Origin: an uncultured Stomatobaculum sp.
GTDB taxonomy: Bacteria > Bacillota > Clostridia > Lachnospirales > Lachnospiraceae
DNA: 64,000 nt
Direction: 5' to 3'
Assembly (NCBI RefSeq): GCF_937924975.1
Contig: NZ_CALEYG010000028.1
Span: 1 to 64,000, forward strand
The position numbers and the translations under genes are program-made. Under the pieces are notes generated by a model that searched no databases, had not been told where the DNA came from, and worked only from the letters and a program-made list of their open reading frames with translations. Of the stretch, positions 47,797 through 56,521 are shown piece after piece. Position 1 is the stretch's first letter; each line of letters starts with the position of its first letter.

Positions 47797-50034
47797 ATGA
47801 AAGGCTATGCGGAAAACAAGGCATACGGAACGGTAGCGCCGATCAAGGGTACGAATCCGAGGCAGCTTTATGAGCATCAGAAGCAGGCCATGGAGAATTT
47901 GACTGTCATGGATACGGAAGAGAAGTACAGTACTTTGGTTGTACTCCCGACCGGAGGCGGTAAGACCTATACGGCATCGACTTGGCTCTTGAAGCACGCG
48001 ATTGACCGCAACAAAAAGATTCTCTGGCTGGCACATCGCCACACCTTGCTTGAGCAGGCCGCGGAGTCGTTTCAAAAATATGCGTATGCGACAACGATTC
48101 CGCACACGAGCTCTTTTACCTATCGCATTATATCCGGGGCGGTGGCTCACGACCGCGCGGTTGATATCACAGCGAAGGACAATATCTTGATTGCGAGCAA
48201 GGACAGCATAGGGCGAAATCTTCCTGCCTTGAATTCGTGGCTGAAAGGGGAAGATGAATTGTACCTCGTGATTGACGAGGCGCATCACAGCACGGCAAAG
48301 ACCTATCGCAAGGTGATTGAGTACCTTCAAAAGAAGGTCAAACATCTCAAATTAATCGGCTTGACCGCAACGCCGTTCCGCACGGGTGAGGAGGGCGCGG
48401 GACAGTTGGGAAATCTTTACCTGAACGGCATGCCGGAGCACAGGGGGATTGCCTACAAAATTGATTTAAAGGAGTTAATCAAGCGTCGCATTCTCGCAAA
48501 ACCGATTTTTACAACCTGTCTGACTGATGAGTCCTACGGACAAAACCTAGGCCTTGATGATTTGGAGAAGATTCAGCATTTCGATACACTCCCTGAGGAG
48601 TTGAGCAAAGCCATTGCGGAGAGCGCGGCGAGAAACAAACTGATTGTAAATACGTATCAGAAAAATCAAGACGAATACGGGCAGACCCTTGTTTTTGCGG
48701 TGAATGTGGTACAGGCAATTACGCTGTCGAAACTCTTTAACAAGGCCGGGATTCCGGCTGATTTTGTGGTGTCCGCGATTCGGGATGAGTTGACCGGAGC
48801 CAACATTAACCAGGAAGACAATGAACGGAAGATTCGGGCATATCAAGAGGGGAAGCTAAAGGTTCTGGTCAATGTGATGATACTGACGGAGGGCGTGGAT
48901 CTCCCGCAGACCAAGACCGTCTTTTTGACACGCCCCACGGTATCGACCATTTTGATGACACAGATGATAGGGCGCGCGCTGCGCGGAGAGGCTGCCGGAG
49001 GTACCGCGACGGCGCACATCGTATCCTTTGTGGACAACTGGAATGAGCACATCGCCTGGGTCAATCCGGAGAGTTTACTTGCAGGCGGTGAGGATACCGA
49101 CAAACAGGCAGAGCGTGAGGCAAGAGCCATCCGTATGATATCGATTAAGAAAATCCAGGAGTTCGCTGCTATCATGGATGATTCCGTCGATACAACAGCC
49201 ATAGAGAGGGTGCCTTTTAACAAACGGATTCCGATCGGCATGTATATGATGTCGTATCAGGAACAGGAAGGTATGGATTTGAGCTGGCAGGTGATGGTCT
49301 ATGACAGCACCAAGAAGGCGTATCAGGGGCTGATGAAGGCACTGCCGGACTTATTCCAATCCTACGGAAACGATGACGAGTATCCGCCGGCCGAGCTCAT
49401 TGATGAAATGGAAGAGCAGTGCAGGGCGAGCTTCTTTACCGGTGATATGATTCCCTCGTACGACCCGGAAGATATCCGTCACATTCTGATGTATTATGCG
49501 CAGCACAGTGAAGTACCGGCCTTCTATACCTTTGATGAGATTGAACACAGCAAGCTCGATGTGGCGCAGATTGCGCGACACATCATTGAGTCAGGCATGA
49601 ATTATCTTGGGCAGACGAAGTATTTGAATGAACTCTGGGAACAAGGGGATGAAAATCTGCTGCGCCTGTTCTTCGGGATGAAGAGTTATTTTAGACGTCA
49701 AGTTGATATAGAACTTCAGAGAATCGTGGAACCGGAAACCTTTGAGACGAAAAATGTCAGTTACGGGAAGCGCCGCTTTGAGGATATGCCGCTCAGTGAG
49801 ATGCGCAAATACCCGGGAGGTGCGGAATACGAAAAGGCCCTGCGTGAACAGGCCTTTGCGAAAGCCAAAGTGAAGGGCGGAAACTATGTCTGTGCTTGTT
49901 GCGGAAAACAGTTTCGAAACCGCATTTACTTACAGGTAGACCACATCGTCCCCATGAATCAGGGCGGAAAAAGCGTTCCGGAAAATCTACAGGTTCTGTG
50001 CAGGACTTGTAACGGGGCAAAGGGAGATCACTGA
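47797..50034 (+). CDS. SF2 helicase fused to a C-terminal HNH nuclease
   Basis: A 745-residue protein. The SF2 motor has Walker A LPTGGGKT (residues 50-57), LYLVIDEAHHSTAK (DEAH box), LIGLTATPFRTG, and motif VI in TQMIGRALRGEAA. A middle region of about 250 residues is unrecognised. The C-terminal 55 residues are an HNH nuclease with zinc: YVCACCGKQFRN, LQVDHIVPMNQGGKSVPENL, and LCRTCNGAKGDH. A translocase joined to an HNH nuclease suggests DNA surveillance, defence or restriction. It overlaps the next gene (TGATG). Position next to broken TA genes fits an accessory locus. Confidence 0.8.
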   Translation: MKGYAENKAYGTVAPIKGTNPRQLYEHQKQAMENLTVMDTEEKYSTLVVLPTGGGKTYTASTWLLKHAIDRNKKILWLAHRHTLLEQAAESFQKYAYATTIPHTSSFTYRIISGAVAHDRAVDITAKDNILIASKDSIGRNLPALNSWLKGEDELYLVIDEAHHSTAKTYRKVIEYLQKKVKHLKLIGLTATPFRTGEEGAGQLGNLYLNGMPEHRGIAYKIDLKELIKRRILAKPIFTTCLTDESYGQNLGLDDLEKIQHFDTLPEELSKAIAESAARNKLIVNTYQKNQDEYGQTLVFAVNVVQAITLSKLFNKAGIPADFVVSAIRDELTGANINQEDNERKIRAYQEGKLKVLVNVMILTEGVDLPQTKTVFLTRPTVSTILMTQMIGRALRGEAAGGTATAHIVSFVDNWNEHIAWVNPESLLAGGEDTDKQAEREARAIRMISIKKIQEFAAIMDDSVDTTAIERVPFNKRIPIGMYMMSYQEQEGMDLSWQVMVYDSTKKAYQGLMKALPDLFQSYGNDDEYPPAELIDEMEEQCRASFFTGDMIPSYDPEDIRHILMYYAQHSEVPAFYTFDEIEHSKLDVAQIARHIIESGMNYLGQTKYLNELWEQGDENLLRLFFGMKSYFRRQVDIELQRIVEPETFETKNVSYGKRRFEDMPLSEMRKYPGGAEYEKALREQAFAKAKVKGGNYVCACCGKQFRNRIYLQVDHIVPMNQGGKSVPENLQVLCRTCNGAKGDH

Positions 50035-50618
50035 TGGAGGTCTGCCTTACCCCGCTTGAGATGGCCTGCATTGAGGAGAGCATAGGCCTGGCGATAAAAG
50101 ATACTTATGCGCTTGAGCGGCTTGTATGGACCTTCGAGAAGAACCTGCTCCCGGAGATTTATCGGGACAATCTTAAGAACTGGATGTTGGCCGTCCATTT
50201 TTGCGGCGCTTATCTTCACGACAGAGCGGCGCTTGCGTCGGAGTTTCCGCTCATCACAAAAGAACTGCAAGGGATAAACGATAAAAACGAGCAGTCTCTT
50301 CTCGGAACAAACCAAGCTCTGTTTGAGATGGAGTTTTATGAGCTGGAATTTTATCTAAAGCGCATGCGGATTGTGATTTTGTACCATGGGAAACAGGACT
50401 ATGTCCGAGTGAAGCTCAAGACGCTTTTGCGGGCATACGGATATCAGCGCAGAAGTGCAAAGCTCATGGCGTTTCTCAAGCAAGGCATGGAACGCTACGG
50501 CCTGGTCTCCTTCCTGCGGGGCAATCAGCGCTGTGACATCGAAGAGATTCGCTTGGATGATATGATTAGTTTTCGCGTGAAAAGTGAAAGAGGCAATCAA
50601 AGTTTAAGCAAATCGTAA
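50034..50618 (+). CDS. Unknown partner of the helicase-HNH protein
   Basis: I do not recognise this 194-residue protein. It has no signal peptide or membrane segment, and looks helical (LTPLEMACIEESIGLAIKDT, EFYELEFYLKRMRIVI), ending with a basic part (LKTLLRAYGYQRRSAKLMAF). Its start shares a base with the helicase stop (TGATG), so translation must be coupled and the products are likely made in equal measure. This makes a functional link with the helicase-HNH protein probable. No typical antitoxin or modification-enzyme motif is visible. Confidence 0.72.
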   Translation: MEVCLTPLEMACIEESIGLAIKDTYALERLVWTFEKNLLPEIYRDNLKNWMLAVHFCGAYLHDRAALASEFPLITKELQGINDKNEQSLLGTNQALFEMEFYELEFYLKRMRIVILYHGKQDYVRVKLKTLLRAYGYQRRSAKLMAFLKQGMERYGLVSFLRGNQRCDIEEIRLDDMISFRVKSERGNQSLSKS

Positions 50619-50787
50619 CGGAAACTTACTTTGCTTTCGAAGCCAAAAGAGAGATAATTCATTTGTACCTGTTTTAAATCCAACAGAGCTCCATATCGAA
50701 GCGCTACGGTATTAGAGGCTACAGCCCGGCAGTACAGACTGCGGTCCGCTTCCAAGGGATGTTTGTCGGAAGGCAAGGAGGAGCAAT

Positions 50788-51348
50788 ATAAAAGTCATTC
50801 TGATCAGGCATTGTAAAGTAAAATATGACTGGCGCAGCCTTTACAGTTCGGCAGAGTTTGACCGGGCGTGTCGAGAGTACGACAGAGCTCCGATTGAAGC
50901 CGCAAAGCCGTCAGTTATTCAAGAGGCAGTGGGCACTGTTTACATCAGCCGCTTAGAGCGAAGCAAAAGCACTGCGCTTTGCTTCTTTGGTAAAGCGAAA
51001 TTAAAACAGACGGAACTCTTGGATGAGGTTCCTCTTAGATCAAGTTTTGATACGGAATTACGGCTGCCCCTCTGGTTTTGGAATTTGATGGGGAGAATCC
51101 AGTGGTTTCTGAATTATCCGAGGCAAGCAGAGCCCAGGCGCCTCACAGAGCGCCGAGCGAAAAAAATGGTCGGAAAAGTATGCGCCGCGGGAGAAGACTG
51201 CATCCTTGTCACGCATGGATTTTATATGCATACCTTGGTGAAAGAATTTCAAAAAGCGGGGTTCATAACAAAGCAGCGCAGAGCGTATTACCAAAACGGG
51301 CAAGGAATCACACTGTGGCTTCCGAGGCCAAAAGAGGGACAAGTATGA
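50788..51348 (+). CDS. Histidine phosphatase family protein, ATA start
   Basis: A phosphoglycerate-mutase-like phosphatase. Read from ATA 50788, with AAGGAGGAG at the right distance, it begins IKVILIRHCKVKYDWRS, with RHC where RHG is usual. The second catalytic His is in ILVTHGFYMHTL. No ATG, GTG or TTG precedes the RH motif; the first usual start (GTG 50929) would delete the catalytic part. Either ATA is used or the start was lost by ATG to ATA. Its stop overlaps the nucleotidyltransferase start (ATGA). Confidence 0.65.
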   Translation: MKVILIRHCKVKYDWRSLYSSAEFDRACREYDRAPIEAAKPSVIQEAVGTVYISRLERSKSTALCFFGKAKLKQTELLDEVPLRSSFDTELRLPLWFWNLMGRIQWFLNYPRQAEPRRLTERRAKKMVGKVCAAGEDCILVTHGFYMHTLVKEFQKAGFITKQRRAYYQNGQGITLWLPRPKEGQV

Positions 51349-52151
51349 GCAGTCATATTCCGGAACAGAACGAAAAACTCACCCGGTTTTTGCGCCGGTT
51401 TCAAAATAAACTGAGATGCATTCTGGGAGCTAAGCTAATCGGCATCTATATCCACGGCTCGGTGGCACAGAATGCTTTTCATTGGGAGCGCTCCGATGTG
51501 GATGCGCTCGCGGTGGTTTCGGAGTGTCTCACTGCAGCCGAACGCCTTCACTTTGTAGAGGAGATTCGAGCACTCAGTGAGGAGGGGCCTGCGAAGGGGA
51601 TTGAAGTCTCCGTGCTTACGGAGAAGGAGCTTCGCGCGGGTTCGCATCCCTATGTCACGGAATGCCATTATTCGCCCTTTTGGGATGAATATGTCCGCGA
51701 GGCGGGTTGGGAGAATTGGGATGAAGAATCGCGCAGGGATGAGGATATCACAAGCCATATCTATAACGTAAGGCAGAAGGGCATAGTGCTCGAAGGGCCG
51801 GAGATTACGGCGCTTTTTCCCGACATCTCCCGCAAGAGCTTTATGGAGAGTATCGCTTACGATGAGCACGATGCGCCTGTGGATATGGTAGATTCTGTCA
51901 TGAACCTCTGCCGCTATCATTGCTTTTTGCGGAGCGGGGCGCTTCTTTCCAAGGAAGAGGGCTTACAGCGAATGCTGCCTGAACTTCCGGCCTATGAGTC
52001 GTTTCTCCGGAGGATACTGCGGGAATTTTACGCGGGTACCGTGTACTTAGACGAAGCACTGACAGAAACAGCGGAGCGTTTCAAGGAAGAGATGCTCAGA
52101 AAACGAGCGAAAGAACTGACGGAACCGGACGAAAACCCACCGGCAGAATAA
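51345..52151 (+). CDS. AadA-like nucleotidyltransferase (DUF4111)
   Basis: A 268-residue protein with the nucleotidyltransferase motif GSVAQNAFHWERSDVDALAV (GS-x10-DxD), then an all-helical C-terminus of DUF4111 type (VDMVDSVMNLCRYHCFLRSG, LREFYAGTVYLDEALTETA). This is the architecture of aminoglycoside adenylyltransferases ANT(3'')/ANT(9), but specificity cannot be read from the sequence and many relatives do not give resistance. ATG 51345 is chosen; the longer frame overlaps the phosphatase gene in another frame. Confidence 0.75.
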   Translation: MSSHIPEQNEKLTRFLRRFQNKLRCILGAKLIGIYIHGSVAQNAFHWERSDVDALAVVSECLTAAERLHFVEEIRALSEEGPAKGIEVSVLTEKELRAGSHPYVTECHYSPFWDEYVREAGWENWDEESRRDEDITSHIYNVRQKGIVLEGPEITALFPDISRKSFMESIAYDEHDAPVDMVDSVMNLCRYHCFLRSGALLSKEEGLQRMLPELPAYESFLRRILREFYAGTVYLDEALTETAERFKEEMLRKRAKELTEPDENPPAE

Positions 52152-52162
52152 GGAGGTAAGTC

Positions 52163-53488
52163 ATGAAACATTTCCGGAAAAAGAGTCTTGCAACGCTGAC
52201 GGCGCTGGCACTGTCCGTGTCCGCACTTTCGGGCTGTACTTCGACAGCTGCGCTGAAGGCGGTGGAGGCGAATTACCCTGTTCCGGCGGCGGAGGAGAAG
52301 AATGCGCAGACGTTTGCGGAAAGCCAGGAGTATCAGGACTGGCTCAAGTTCTATCAAAAGAAGATTACTCTGTCTGAACCGTACCAGACAGAACTACGCG
52401 GCTATTATCGGAGCTTGCTGCCGAAGCTTTTGAATGAGTCGGATGATAATACCGTCTGCTCCCCGCTCAATATTTATATTGCCCTCGGAATGCTCGCAGA
52501 GGTCTCCGACGGAGAGACCAGACAGCAGATTCTGAATGTGCTTGAGGCGTCGGACATTGAAGTTCTGCAGAGTCGCATTACGGCGCTTTGGGAGAGCAAC
52601 TATGTTGACACGCCGCTCATCAAGAGCTTACTCGCAGATTCGCTCTGGCTCAACAATTCCGTGAGCTACAACGAGGAAACTCTGGAGAGGCTCGCGAAAA
52701 TCTACTATGCGTCTTCGTTTCGCGGAAAGCCGGGCTCGGCGGAGATGGACGAGGCGCTCCGCAAGTGGACAGATCAAAACACCGGCGGACTTTTGACGGA
52801 CTACACCAAGAACTTAAAGCTTGAGCCGGATACGGTTTTGGCGCTGGTCACGACCATCTACTATAAGGCGGCATGGGTTGATGCGTTTTATGCCGCGGGC
52901 AACACAAAGGAGACCTTCCATGGCACCAAGGGCGATGCGACGGTTGATATGATGCATCAAACCGACACCATGGGCGTCATGGAAGCGGAGAAATTTACCG
53001 CGGTGCGCTTGCCCCTTAAGGACAGCGGCGACATGTATTTTTACCTCCCGAAGGAGGGCGTTGCGGTCAACGAACTCACGGAGTATGCGGCTGTCTTTGA
53101 CGCGTTGCCGCCGACGGACAGCGTTCACTGGACTTCGTACCGCGTGAATCTGACCTTGCCGAAATTCAAGGTTTCCGAGGAGACAGATCTCATGAAAACG
53201 CTTGCAGCCATGGGCATTACAGACGCGATGGATGCCGGCAAGGCGAACTTTAAACCGCTCACGGAAGCAAATAACAATTTCTTCCTGAATCGCGCGACAC
53301 ACGCTGCCATGGTAGAGGTGGATGAGCGGGGGGTGACCGGAGCGGCCTATACCATGCTGGCCATGGCGGGAGCGGCAATGCAGATGAGCGAGCCTCTGGA
53401 CATTACCTTCGACCGCCCCTTCCTCTTCCTCGTAACCGCGGAGGACGGTTCGTTGCTGTTCTCGGGCGTGGTGCGGAATATCGAATAA
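52163..53488 (+). CDS. Serpin lipoprotein
   Basis: A bacterial serpin, a suicide inhibitor of serine or cysteine proteases, on the outside of the cell. Residues 1-25 are a lipoprotein signal with lipobox ALSGC. The serpin core shows NTVCSPLNIYIALGMLAEVS and DSLWLNNSVSYNE; the reactive loop hinge is VDERGVTGAAYTMLAM (small residues as needed for insertion), and the signature is FDRPFLFLVTAEDGSLLFSG. The Ala/Met-rich loop suggests elastase-like targets, but this is a guess. At 441 residues it is full length. Confidence 0.92.
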   Translation: MKHFRKKSLATLTALALSVSALSGCTSTAALKAVEANYPVPAAEEKNAQTFAESQEYQDWLKFYQKKITLSEPYQTELRGYYRSLLPKLLNESDDNTVCSPLNIYIALGMLAEVSDGETRQQILNVLEASDIEVLQSRITALWESNYVDTPLIKSLLADSLWLNNSVSYNEETLERLAKIYYASSFRGKPGSAEMDEALRKWTDQNTGGLLTDYTKNLKLEPDTVLALVTTIYYKAAWVDAFYAAGNTKETFHGTKGDATVDMMHQTDTMGVMEAEKFTAVRLPLKDSGDMYFYLPKEGVAVNELTEYAAVFDALPPTDSVHWTSYRVNLTLPKFKVSEETDLMKTLAAMGITDAMDAGKANFKPLTEANNNFFLNRATHAAMVEVDERGVTGAAYTMLAMAGAAMQMSEPLDITFDRPFLFLVTAEDGSLLFSGVVRNIE

Positions 53489-53553
53489 GATATTAAGATG
53501 AGTTTTTGCGGTGTGCCTTTGACGCGGCTTCGGAGCCGCTTGGTTTTGAAAGA

Positions 53554-53600
53554 GATAGCGCAATCCGACTTCTTTATGGAGTCGGATTGCGCTATCTTTA
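53554..53600 (+). terminator. Terminator of the serpin gene
   Basis: Perfect 17-bp stem GATAGCGCAATCCGACT / AGTCGGATTGCGCTATC with a 9-base loop, then TTTA. Confidence 0.7.
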
Positions 53601-53664
53601 TGCCTACATCTTCCGCTGCGCTTAGAAAACGGTCAAAGATGCAAATTAGAAGAGAAAAATTCTA

Positions 53665-53692
53665 TTGAAAACACTCGGCAAGCTGATATAAT
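53665..53692 (+). promoter_or_regulatory. Promoter of the GntR-ABC operon
   Basis: TTGAAA (53665-53670), 16-base spacer, TATAAT (53687-53692). Confidence 0.65.
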
Positions 53693-53712
53693 GTACATAT
53701 ACAATAAGTACA
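53692..53712 (+). promoter_or_regulatory. Palindromic operator for the YtrA-like regulator
   Basis: TGTACATAT-ACA-ATAAGTACA is a 9-3-9 inverted repeat with one mismatch that starts on the last base of the -10 element. A regulator bound here would block initiation. Confidence 0.55.
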
Positions 53713-53734
53713 CTTTGGCGAGGGGGGACGCGGT

Positions 53735-54112
53735 TTGGACATTGTGATCAGCAACAATACCGGAAAACCGATCTATGAGCAGATCACAACACAGGTAAAA
53801 GCTATGATCATAAGCGGGGAGCTGAAGGCGGGAGATGCGATTCCCTCTATGCGTGCGCTGGCAAAATCACTTCATGTGAGTGTCATTACTGTTCAGAGAG
53901 CGTATGAGGAGCTGCAAAGAGATGGCTTTATAGAAACCACGGTTGGCAGAGGTAGTTTTGTTTCCGCACAAAACAAAGAGTTCTATCAGGAAGAACAGCA
54001 GCGCATCGCCGAAGAACATTTGCAAATCGCCGCGGAAATCGGCCGAACAAACCGGATTTCGCTTGAAAAATTGACAGAGCTATTGGCGCTGTTCTATCTG
54101 GAGGACGAATAA
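53735..54112 (+). CDS. GntR-family (YtrA subfamily) regulator
   Basis: A 125-residue regulator with an N-terminal winged helix (NTGKPIYEQITTQVKAMIIS; IPSMRALAKSLHVSVITVQR; ELQRDGFIETTVGRGSFVS) and a short C-terminal helix, the YtrA architecture. It starts with TTG at 53735 after GAGGGGGG. It precedes an ABC ATPase and a permease, as YtrA regulators often do, and probably represses the operon via the palindrome at 53692. The inducer is unknown. Confidence 0.88.
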   Translation: MDIVISNNTGKPIYEQITTQVKAMIISGELKAGDAIPSMRALAKSLHVSVITVQRAYEELQRDGFIETTVGRGSFVSAQNKEFYQEEQQRIAEEHLQIAAEIGRTNRISLEKLTELLALFYLEDE

Positions 54113-54113
54113 T

Positions 54114-54980
54114 ATGGAAAATATATTAGAGCTACAACGGGTCTCCAAGTCATTTCCGGGATCAAGTTTTAGGCTGGAGGACATCAGTTTTTCTCTGCCG
54201 TATGGCGCTGTGTTAGGCTTTGTCGGAGAAAACGGAGCCGGAAAGACGACCACAATCGGCTGTATTCTAAATACGATTGCGCAATACGGCGGCAGCATCA
54301 AATTATTCGGAAAAGAGATGCGGGATTCCGATACAGATATCAGAGAACGGATTGCGGTCGTTTATGACGGGGCTAATTTTCCGAGTTATCTGAATGCAAA
54401 TCAAGTGTCGGATATTATGGCGGGTGTTTACAGGCATTGGGACAAGACGCTGTTTCGCCATTATCTTGAGAAGTTCAAATTGACGCCGACGCAGAAAATC
54501 AAACAGTATTCCAGAGGAATGACGATGAAATTGTCGATTGCAGCTGCCTTATCGCATCATCCGCAGCTGCTTGTTTTAGACGAGGCAACAAGCGGACTGG
54601 ATCCCATTATGCGGGATGAGATGTTGGATGTGTTTCTGGATTTTGTGCAGCATGAACAGCACTCTATTTTGCTGTCATCTCACATCACAAGTGATTTGGA
54701 AAAAATAGCCGATTACATTACATTTATTCACAACGGGAAACTGATTCTCTCCGCACTGAAAGATGATTTGCGTTATAACTATGGTGTGATGCGCTGCAGT
54801 GAGAAGCAGTTTCAAGCCCTGAAGCAGGAAGATATGATTGCCTATCTGAAACGGGATTATCAGATTGATGTGCTGCTTTCCGACAGCAAAGCCGCACAAA
54901 GAAAATACAGGGACGCTGTGATTGACCATGTGTCCATTGATGAGATTATGCTGCTGCTGATCAAGGGAGAACGGATATGA
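54114..54980 (+). CDS. ABC transporter ATP-binding protein
   Basis: A 288-residue ATPase: Walker A GENGAGKTTTIG, signature YSRGMTMKLSIAAAL (in place of LSGGQ), Walker B LLVLDEATSGLDPIM (EATSG in place of EPTSG). It starts one base after the regulator stop and overlaps the permease gene by four bases. It is of the YtrB/BcrA-like group. Its substrate is unknown, though such operons often answer cell-wall antibiotics. Confidence 0.9.
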   Translation: MENILELQRVSKSFPGSSFRLEDISFSLPYGAVLGFVGENGAGKTTTIGCILNTIAQYGGSIKLFGKEMRDSDTDIRERIAVVYDGANFPSYLNANQVSDIMAGVYRHWDKTLFRHYLEKFKLTPTQKIKQYSRGMTMKLSIAAALSHHPQLLVLDEATSGLDPIMRDEMLDVFLDFVQHEQHSILLSSHITSDLEKIADYITFIHNGKLILSALKDDLRYNYGVMRCSEKQFQALKQEDMIAYLKRDYQIDVLLSDSKAAQRKYRDAVIDHVSIDEIMLLLIKGERI

Positions 54981-55630
54981 AGGGACTGTTGAAGAACAAT
55001 TATTTCGCGACCTTGGACAATGCGAAGGCAATTACAGCTCTTATGGTTTTGCTCTGTGCGTTGGGTATTGTTATGAAAAATCAAATGCTACTCATTTCGT
55101 TTACCCTGTTTTGCATGGTCGGATTTTCGCTCATCTCGCTTGTGGGAAGCCTGAAAGAACGGGGCTTTAAGTGGGACAAGTATAAGCTGTCGATGCCGGT
55201 AAGGAGAGCTGAGATTGTGAGAAGCTACTTTCTGAGCCTGCTGCTCTGGCTCGTTTTCGGAATGTTGCTTGCCGGAAGCGGTATTGGTTTATCGCTGGTA
55301 TTTCGGGGCTTTCTATTTGACAAACCCACCGATGTCTTTAATCTGTATGTAGGCGGGATCGGTGTCAGCTTGTTTGCGGGGGCAATCTTTTTTCCGCTGT
55401 ATTGCTCATCGGGAGGAGAGGAAAGAGGCGAAGCCCTGTTGGTTATCAGCTTGCTTTTGGGCTTTGGCATCATTGTTGCGATTAGCAGCTTTATCAATGC
55501 ACGCATCCCGACCCCTCTGACAGCGCGGGAAACGATTGCAGTCGGAATCATGATACTGTCAGCTGCAGTAGGTGCATTTGTTTTTTCGTACGCACTGACA
55601 ATCCGTATCTACCGACGGCGGGACTGCTAG
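54977..55630 (+). CDS. ABC-2 type transporter permease
   Basis: A 217-residue membrane protein with six hydrophobic segments (such as AITALMVLLCALGIVMK, LISFTLFCMVGFSLISLVG, LLLWLVFGMLLAGSGIGLSL). It contains the short ERGFKWDKYKLSMPVRRAE cytoplasmic part seen in ABC-2 permeases beside YtrA regulators. It is last in the operon. Confidence 0.82.
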   Translation: MKGLLKNNYFATLDNAKAITALMVLLCALGIVMKNQMLLISFTLFCMVGFSLISLVGSLKERGFKWDKYKLSMPVRRAEIVRSYFLSLLLWLVFGMLLAGSGIGLSLVFRGFLFDKPTDVFNLYVGGIGVSLFAGAIFFPLYCSSGGEERGEALLVISLLLGFGIIVAISSFINARIPTPLTARETIAVGIMILSAAVGAFVFSYALTIRIYRRRDC

Positions 55631-55662
55631 ACAATTTCAGGAAACAGAAGGGAGAGTTCACC

Positions 55663-56517
55663 ATGGGATTTGACATCACCTATCATGCGATTCGCAGGGA
55701 TGAGATGGAGCGCTGCTTCTTTGCGCCGATGAAGGCATTAAAGGACGGAGACAGCAGCGTGGCGGAGCGCTTTGCGGAGGCGTATCAGGCGGAACACGAG
55801 TCATTTTACGGGGAGAAATACTTGGACATCATGAAGACTGTTGCGGCCTGGGACATCCGGAGAGCCAGTGAAAAGGGCATACTCTACGGGATGGCGGTGG
55901 TCAGCGGTTTCTTCACGGAATATCAGTATGTCCGCGGCTCGGCATACTCTTTTCTCATTGAGGAACATCCGGAGGTGAAGCGCTACTGCAGTCCGTGGAA
56001 GAGCTTTGTGCCGGAGTGGATCCCGGAACCGGACCATGATATTCTCAGTGAAAATTATGCGGCCGGCATCTACATGGCGCCGGAGCAGGTGAAGTCCCTG
56101 CTTCAGGATTACGAGAGCGATGCAGGCGTTCGGAACTGCCTCGAGGAATTTTTCGGTGACAACCTGGAGGTATTCCTTACCTCGTTACGTCAGGCAAATG
56201 AGTCGGAGAGCGGTCTCATGGAGGCGGCCGAGGTCATGGAGGTAAATCCCTTTGATCTCAACAAGTCGACATGCTACTCGGACATTCGTCTCTGTGACCC
56301 GCAGGGTGCTTTCATCTATCAAAAAGTCGCAATCGAGCAGGTGAAAGCCGCGAGCGGAATGGAAACGGAAGAAATCATAGAAAAAGTGAAGTACGAAAAG
56401 CACCATTACGAGACCCCGGCGGAAAAAACAAAGACGGCAGAGGAAGAGGAGCAAAAGCCCGAGAAAGCTGCAGAGAAAAAGCCTGGTTTCTTTTCAAGGC
56501 TCTTCGGGAAAAAGTGA
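55663..56517 (+). CDS. Conserved protein of unknown function (MGFDITYH type)
   Basis: A 284-residue cytoplasmic protein starting MGFDITYHAIRRDEMERCFF. I do not assign a function. Its N-terminal 220 residues are mixed alpha/beta and appear to be one domain; the C-terminal 45 residues are Lys/Glu-rich and end in PGFFSRLFGKK, a basic amphipathic tail that resembles membrane-surface anchors. Good AGGGAGAG box. It lies two bases before the VOC gene, with which it may form an operon. Confidence 0.7.
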   Translation: MGFDITYHAIRRDEMERCFFAPMKALKDGDSSVAERFAEAYQAEHESFYGEKYLDIMKTVAAWDIRRASEKGILYGMAVVSGFFTEYQYVRGSAYSFLIEEHPEVKRYCSPWKSFVPEWIPEPDHDILSENYAAGIYMAPEQVKSLLQDYESDAGVRNCLEEFFGDNLEVFLTSLRQANESESGLMEAAEVMEVNPFDLNKSTCYSDIRLCDPQGAFIYQKVAIEQVKAASGMETEEIIEKVKYEKHHYETPAEKTKTAEEEEQKPEKAAEKKPGFFSRLFGKK

Positions 56518-56521
56518 GCAC

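Noticed and set aside
50619..50787. Gap between the helicase operon and the phosphatase
   Set aside because: No hairpin with T-run, promoter or RNA that I can support.
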